Below the pieces are notes generated by a model. The model saw nothing but the letters and a program-made list of their open reading frames with translations, had not been told where the DNA came from and did no database searches. DNA of 8,597 nt from an uncultured Candidatus Saccharibacteria bacterium (GTDB lineage Bacteria; Patescibacteriota; Saccharimonadia; Saccharimonadales; Saccharimonadaceae): contig CALIXX010000051.1 of assembly GCA_938046115.1 (NCBI GenBank), positions 1 through 8,597 on the forward strand, given 5' to 3'. A program made the position numbers and the translations under genes. Positions 4,279-8,597 of this stretch are shown here, piece by piece. How positions within the stretch are numbered: the first letter of the stretch is position 1; each line of letters begins with the position of its first letter.

Positions 4279-6615
4279 ATGGCTACAAAAAGAAAAACCA
4301 CTCGCACTCGTTCGTCTACTCGCTCAAGCGCTGCTCGTCGGCGCAGCCCGAGCAAGAGCAAAGCCAAGCAGGCCGCGCCGCAGCATACGTTGCCAGCGGG
4401 GTTTTGGGTGCAGGTGTCGGCGGTGCTACTGCTGGCATTTTCGGTATTGCTGGTGGTGTCGTGGTTTGGCTCGGGTGGGCCAATTCTCAAGTGGCTTGAT
4501 GCGACAATGCTGCATATTATTGGCTATGCGGTGTATGTTGTCCCAGTAGTGGCGGTGTATGTGGCGGTGGCGATCTTTCGGGCGGAGAACAACCGCTTAC
4601 CAGTGGCGCTGAAGCTTGCAGCGGTGCTGATGGTGTTGTGGTTTGCGGGGCTATTTGGCCTACTGCGGCGAGGTTCAGCTGCGACAGGCGGTGTGATGGG
4701 TGACCTCCTCAACCGTGCCATGCTGGCGCTGGTCGACCGGCCAGTAGGGGTTTTTGTGTATGTATTATTGATTGGCCTGACGCTACTCTTCGTCTTGCGT
4801 GTTTCGCCTATGGCGTTGTGGCGTGGCCTGCAAAACATGGTGCGCAGCGAGGCTGAGGCAGATGATGCTGCCAATGTGGCAGTGGCCCGTCGTGCAGCTG
4901 ACAATCAAACACCAGACACCAACAAAAAGGCCAAGCGCAATAAGGACGAGAAAACCCAAGACAAGCCTGCCGCCATGAGCGACTTCAAGCTCAACGCGGG
5001 CGTCCCAACCCTCTCAGGCGATGGCCCGGCCGAGCCAAAGCCAGACAAAAAACCACGGGCGACCTTGCGCGACAGCACACCGCCTACCTCTGTAGATAAA
5101 GCAGCCGAAGATCGGTCTGCTATGCTTGCCGTCAATGACCCCAACTGGCAGCCGCCCAGCCTGGAGCTGCTGGAGAAGCGTCAGAGCCCGGCTGATGCCG
5201 GCGACATTGAGCAAAATGCCCACATCATTCAAGATACGCTGCACGAATTTAATATCAATGTCGAGATGGAGGGGGCAAACATTGGCCCGAAGGTGACGCA
5301 ATACACGCTCAAGCCGCCTGTTGGTGTTAAGCTCAACCGCATCACTGCGCTGGAGACGAACATCGCGCTCAACCTCGCGGCATCGAGCCTTCGCATTGAG
5401 GCACCCATCCCCGGCAAGAAGGCCGTGGGCATCGAAGTGCCAAACCGCAAGGCGGCTGATGTGCGCCTGCGCGGGGTATTAGATAGCCCCGAGTGGCAGC
5501 ACGCCAAGGAGCCGCTGGCGTTTGCGATTGGTAAGGATATCTCGGGCCGGCCCTTCGTCGGTGAGCTCAATAAGATGCCGCACCTCTTGGTAGCGGGGCA
5601 GACGGGCTCGGGTAAGTCGGTGATGATCAACACACTCCTCACTAGCTTGCTCTACCGCAACAGCCCCAGCGAAATGAAGCTCATCCTCGTCGACCCCAAG
5701 CAGGTGGAGATGGCGCCATATGCCGATATTCCGCACCTCCTGACCCCTGTTATTGTTGAGCCGGAGAAGACCATTAGTGCCCTCAAGTGGGCCGTCAATG
5801 AAATGGAGCGGCGCTATAGCCTCCTGGCTGAGGAGAAGGTGCGCGACATCAAGACGTATAACGAAAAGATCAAAACGCGCGGCAAGCAGATCGCTGTGGC
5901 CGATGAGCAAGGCCACATGCAAAAGGTAGACGAAGGCCGCATGCCGTACGTCGTCATTGTGGTAGACGAGCTAGCCGACCTGATGATGGTAGCAGCGCGC
6001 GATGTGGAGGCGCTGATCGTCCGCCTGGCCCAGAAGGCTCGAGCAGTTGGTATTCACCTAGTGCTGGCGACGCAGCGGCCAAGCGTGGATGTGATTACCG
6101 GCCTCATCAAGGCCAACGTGCCAGCCCGCATCGCCTTTACGGTGGCGAGCCAGGTAGATAGCCGCACTATTCTCGACCAAATTGGTGCCGAGAAGCTCCT
6201 TGGTCAGGGCGACATGCTGATGAAAACCGCTAGCATGCCCAAGCCCAAGCGTATCCAAGGTGCCTGGGTGATGGACGAAGAAGTCGCTAAGGTGACTGAC
6301 CACCTGCGCATGCAGTCGGCACCGCAGTATAATGACGAGATCGTCAGCCAGCCTGTCCAGCTCAATGGCAAAGGTGGCGTAGTGATGGATATGGATGGCG
6401 GCGGCGAAGGCAATGATGATATGTTCCGCGATGCCGTCCGGGTGGTGGTAGAGACTCGCAAAGCTTCGACCTCGCTCCTCCAGCGCAAGCTCCGCGTGGG
6501 CTATGCCCGAGCGGCCCGTATCATGGAAGAGATGGAAGAGCAAGGCATCATTGGCCCAGCCGACGGCTCACGCCCGCGCGATGTGCTGATAGGCAGTATG
6601 GACGAATTGGGATAA
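4279..6615 (+). CDS. ftsK: DNA translocase FtsK/SpoIIIE
   Basis: FtsK is a septum-anchored, ATP-driven hexameric motor that moves chromosomal DNA out of the closing division septum. Residues 1-33 are very basic (Lys/Arg/Ser/Thr). Four hydrophobic helices follow, roughly 42-62, 76-100, 108-128 and 154-174. Residues 190-300 form a polar, Lys/Asp/Pro-rich linker, shorter than in E. coli FtsK. The alpha/beta motor covers about 305-690: Walker A GQTGSGKS (440-447), VDPKQVEMAPY (471-481), Walker B VVIVVDELADLMM (558-570) with D563 and E564, and LATQRPSVDVITGLIKANVP (596-615). The winged-helix gamma domain (about 714-778) includes LLQRKLRVGYARAARIMEEM (733-752) and GPADGSRPRDVLI. At the position matching E. 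coli Asn1296 this protein has Ala743, while R747 and E750 match Arg1300 and Glu1303. At 778 residues it is SpoIIIE-sized. AAGGA ends 1 nt before the ATG, an unusually tight spacing, but no better start keeps the basic N terminus. A promoter lies just upstream and no hairpin terminator is visible downstream. Confidence 0.97.
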   Translation: MATKRKTTRTRSSTRSSAARRRSPSKSKAKQAAPQHTLPAGFWVQVSAVLLLAFSVLLVVSWFGSGGPILKWLDATMLHIIGYAVYVVPVVAVYVAVAIFRAENNRLPVALKLAAVLMVLWFAGLFGLLRRGSAATGGVMGDLLNRAMLALVDRPVGVFVYVLLIGLTLLFVLRVSPMALWRGLQNMVRSEAEADDAANVAVARRAADNQTPDTNKKAKRNKDEKTQDKPAAMSDFKLNAGVPTLSGDGPAEPKPDKKPRATLRDSTPPTSVDKAAEDRSAMLAVNDPNWQPPSLELLEKRQSPADAGDIEQNAHIIQDTLHEFNINVEMEGANIGPKVTQYTLKPPVGVKLNRITALETNIALNLAASSLRIEAPIPGKKAVGIEVPNRKAADVRLRGVLDSPEWQHAKEPLAFAIGKDISGRPFVGELNKMPHLLVAGQTGSGKSVMINTLLTSLLYRNSPSEMKLILVDPKQVEMAPYADIPHLLTPVIVEPEKTISALKWAVNEMERRYSLLAEEKVRDIKTYNEKIKTRGKQIAVADEQGHMQKVDEGRMPYVVIVVDELADLMMVAARDVEALIVRLAQKARAVGIHLVLATQRPSVDVITGLIKANVPARIAFTVASQVDSRTILDQIGAEKLLGQGDMLMKTASMPKPKRIQGAWVMDEEVAKVTDHLRMQSAPQYNDEIVSQPVQLNGKGGVVMDMDGGGEGNDDMFRDAVRVVVETRKASTSLLQRKLRVGYARAARIMEEMEEQGIIGPADGSRPRDVLIGSMDELG

Positions 6616-6685
6616 GGCAGCGAGCAGTTTGCACGCAGATTTACGGTGAGTCTTAAAAGGTGAGAACGGAGAGTCTCGGCTGAAT

Positions 6686-6714
6686 TTTACTTGCATCATA
6701 GGCGATGGTATAAT
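6686..6714 (+). promoter_or_regulatory. Promoter of the 591-aa protein gene with extended -10
   Basis: A consensus TATAAT (6709-6714), preceded by TGG (6706-6708), forms an extended -10. TTTACT (6686-6691) lies 17 nt upstream as a 4/6 match to the -35 box. Transcription would start near 6721, about 28 nt before the ATG, which supports the first ATG as start. The rest of the 133-nt gap after ftsK holds no obvious T-tract terminator. Confidence 0.75.
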
Positions 6715-6748
6715 CATAATTATTGCAGTAATACACGGGGAATCGTCT

Positions 6749-8524
6749 ATGCCAAAGCCAAAATCACCAGAACAATTTATTGCATCATCACCAACTGGAG
6801 AGAAACTCCTTGGTATGTTCCATCACAACCTTGGCGACGGAGCACTGCGCATCGCGAGAATAATCACACATGAGCAGCCAGCTCATCGTAGTGATGACAC
6901 GCACAATGAGCATAACCACCACGTTCACCAGCCAACCCATCGCAGGCTGGGTAATCACGAAGCCAAGATAGCGGCGGTGCTGGAGAGTGGCTACTGCAGC
7001 ATTACACACCCAGACGCTCGGTTCGCGCAAGAGGAGATTGCTGATTTACTTATTAAAGAAGAGGCGGTGCCAGAAGCGTATTTTGCGCTGCAAGAGCGGA
7101 TTGCCCGCAAGCGTGGCCAAGGTGAGGTAGTGCTAAGCCTAGAAGAAAAGCAGCGTCTGGTGGATACCGTCCAAGCTGACCAAGCTGAGAGCCTCACGCA
7201 GTGGTCAACATATCTACGCAGCGATGAGAATGAGCATGTATATCCAGACTGGTTTAAGGTATATGTCTGGGAATCGCTCAAGACGATGGGCGAGTACGAC
7301 AAAGCCAAGGGAGAATTCAAGGAGCGTACTGGCTCGACTACTGCACCTTGGCCGGAGCTCAATGCTGAGGCGCTGGCGCAGGTGTATGATGCCATTGACC
7401 AAGGGGTGATTCGTGGCGAGCGTAAAGTGGACGACCAGCTGGCACCACTGCTAGGCAGGGGGGACTTTGCTGCGCTCTATGCTGCAGCTCTTGCTGATAG
7501 CGCTGATAATGAGACGAAGCAAGAGGCATACCAAGCAACGACTGGTTCGTGGACGAAGTACGAGCGAATTGCTAGCCAACATAGCCCCAACTACACCAAT
7601 GATGCTGGGGAAAATACGAGACGCCTCACAGACATGGAGCGACGGGTGCACGCAGGTGAGGAGCTGACAACAGAAGACCTAGAATTCTTGTGGTTGAATG
7701 AGAGAATTGAAGGCTTTGGCTTGGATGTTGATCCGCGAGCTAGTCAGCTGCTAGAGGGGCGCGATTATGTGGCAGACTTTGACCGAATTGCAGAGATGAT
7801 TGGTTATGATGAGTTGTACTGGACGGTGGTTGAGGGTGACGAAGGTCGTGTATGGAATATGAGTAAAAATTATTTCGTTGATAGAATTGACCGACTGAGT
7901 GATGAAAGCCGCGATGATCTTATCAAAACAATGGAGTATGATAAATACCTTGATAATATTAAGACTGCCATGCGTGCCAGGCATTTGTATCAGCAAGGTG
8001 TAGAGGTTATAACGATATTGGATCGTCGATTTGTTTGTCAGTATCCATATCCTTATCGAGTGGTTGATGATGGCAACGCTATAGCAGATCGGCTCATTGC
8101 AGCAGGGGCTGATGCTGAGTATACGAATGGCCTCTTGAAAGTGATACGCAATGACCCTATTGGTTACCACAGCGAGCCGAAGGCTCCAGAGCGAATCCTG
8201 GACCAACGAGATTTTGACAATTGGCTCCAGTATATGACTAATACAGTAGGTGAGCTACCGTGTGATGATGCAACACGGCAGCGCATTATGCACGACGTCG
8301 TGCAGTCTGACCTTGAATATATGGAGAGAAAAACCATTCTTGATAACCTTAATACATTGGCGCACATCAACAACGATAACCGCCAAATGACACGCTGCTT
8401 GCTTGATGCTTTTCCTACTTGGTGGCTCAAGTACTATGGTAGAGGGCTTATCGCTGGAGGCCTTGACCGGTCAACAGCTGAGGAATATCTTTCGACCCTT
8501 CAAGATGATGATGAATTGCTCTAG
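6749..8524 (+). CDS. Large soluble protein of unknown function with N-terminal His-rich segment
   Basis: The product has 591 residues, no signal peptide and no membrane helix, and is acidic and mostly helix-forming, so it is probably cytoplasmic. Residues 41-70 hold nine histidines (41, 46, 52, 55, 57, 58, 60, 64, 70) and may bind metal or be a flexible linker. The most distinctive part is 165-215: YPDWFKVYVWESLKTMGEYD, then a Lys/Glu-rich stretch and RTGSTTAPWPELNAEALAQV. I associate a YPDWFK...PFPELN-type block with uncharacterised proteins recurrent in CPR genomes, but from memory only. A Trp/Tyr-rich C terminus (TWWLKYYGRG at 557-566) and an Asp/Glu tail close the protein. No Walker, nuclease, protease or kinase motif is visible. 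The start rests on the promoter 35 nt upstream; the only Shine-Dalgarno candidate is a weak GGGGAA (6737-6742), so a later start such as Met23 cannot be excluded. GC content drops in the second half. It has its own promoter and is probably not co-transcribed with ftsK. Confidence 0.85.
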   Translation: MPKPKSPEQFIASSPTGEKLLGMFHHNLGDGALRIARIITHEQPAHRSDDTHNEHNHHVHQPTHRRLGNHEAKIAAVLESGYCSITHPDARFAQEEIADLLIKEEAVPEAYFALQERIARKRGQGEVVLSLEEKQRLVDTVQADQAESLTQWSTYLRSDENEHVYPDWFKVYVWESLKTMGEYDKAKGEFKERTGSTTAPWPELNAEALAQVYDAIDQGVIRGERKVDDQLAPLLGRGDFAALYAAALADSADNETKQEAYQATTGSWTKYERIASQHSPNYTNDAGENTRRLTDMERRVHAGEELTTEDLEFLWLNERIEGFGLDVDPRASQLLEGRDYVADFDRIAEMIGYDELYWTVVEGDEGRVWNMSKNYFVDRIDRLSDESRDDLIKTMEYDKYLDNIKTAMRARHLYQQGVEVITILDRRFVCQYPYPYRVVDDGNAIADRLIAAGADAEYTNGLLKVIRNDPIGYHSEPKAPERILDQRDFDNWLQYMTNTVGELPCDDATRQRIMHDVVQSDLEYMERKTILDNLNTLAHINNDNRQMTRCLLDAFPTWWLKYYGRGLIAGGLDRSTAEEYLSTLQDDDELL

Positions 8525-8564
8525 TGGCTCAATCTAAATATATTCTTGTGCGCTGGAGATAAGC

Positions 8565-8597
8565 ATGGTTATATGTATCACCCCGCACAATACTCAC
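8565..8597 (+). CDS. Possible start of a further gene, cut by the window edge
   Basis: GGAGA (8555-8559) lies 5 nt before an ATG at 8565 that stays open for 11 codons (MVICITPHNTH) to the window end. The spacing is right for translation, but 11 codons prove nothing, and no promoter or terminator is clear in the 40 nt after the 591-aa gene. It might be co-transcribed with that gene. Confidence 0.25.
   Translation, partial: MVICITPHNTH

Noticed and set aside
4110..4490. 126-codon minus-strand frame upstream of and into ftsK
   Set aside because: It covers the ftsK promoter and basic N terminus in antisense and has no ribosome binding site.
6616..6685. Possible terminator after ftsK (GAGA...TCTC near 6662-6678)
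   Set aside because: The stem is only about 4 bp and no T tract follows.
1..8597. CRISPR arrays, tRNA or rRNA genes, insertion sequences, toxin-antitoxin pairs
   Set aside because: I saw no regularly spaced direct repeats, cloverleaf signature, terminal inverted repeats with transposase, or paired small genes in the window.

Overview
The window most likely comes from a Patescibacteria/CPR genome, and Saccharibacteria (TM7) is my best guess. The reasons are the form of its RNase J (canonical core with long basic extensions at both ends, and glutamate in place of the usual motif A aspartate), a compact four-helix FtsK, and a large soluble protein whose central block I associate from memory with uncharacterised CPR proteins. 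The taxonomic call is inference; there is no rRNA or other marker gene here. The standard code with TGA as stop fits all genes, yet none of the complete genes ends in TGA. GC content is moderate, high in rnj and ftsK and visibly lower in the outer genes.

Left to right: (1) the last 50 codons of a polytopic membrane protein (2-154, +), closed by a hairpin terminator. (2) A membrane-anchored, Thr-rich protein of unknown function (313-1221, +) with its own terminator. (3) A strong extended -10 promoter that starts inside that terminator's T tract and drives rnj (1382-3727, +), a ribonuclease J with about 94 extra N-terminal and 126 extra C-terminal residues. (4) A hairpin with A and T tracts on either side that can terminate both strands, followed by a 53-codon gene on the minus strand (3800-3961) for one transmembrane helix plus a short coiled coil. 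(5) A promoter and ftsK (4279-6615, +), a DNA translocase with four N-terminal membrane helices, RecA-like motor and gamma DNA-reading domain. (6) A promoter and a 591-residue soluble protein of unknown function (6749-8524, +) with a His-rich segment near its N terminus. (7) A possible start of another gene at the right edge.

Each large gene appears to have its own promoter, so this looks like separate transcription units rather than one operon. rnj and ftsK/spoIIIE are also near neighbours in Bacillus and Mycobacterium, so this is an old neighbourhood of RNA turnover and chromosome segregation genes. What is new here is the small membrane/coiled-coil gene wedged between them and the unknown proteins on the flanks. 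I see no mobile element, CRISPR array, tRNA or rRNA. No clear novel multi-gene system is evident; the best unexplained items are the 591-aa protein, the 53-aa protein and the RNase J extensions.
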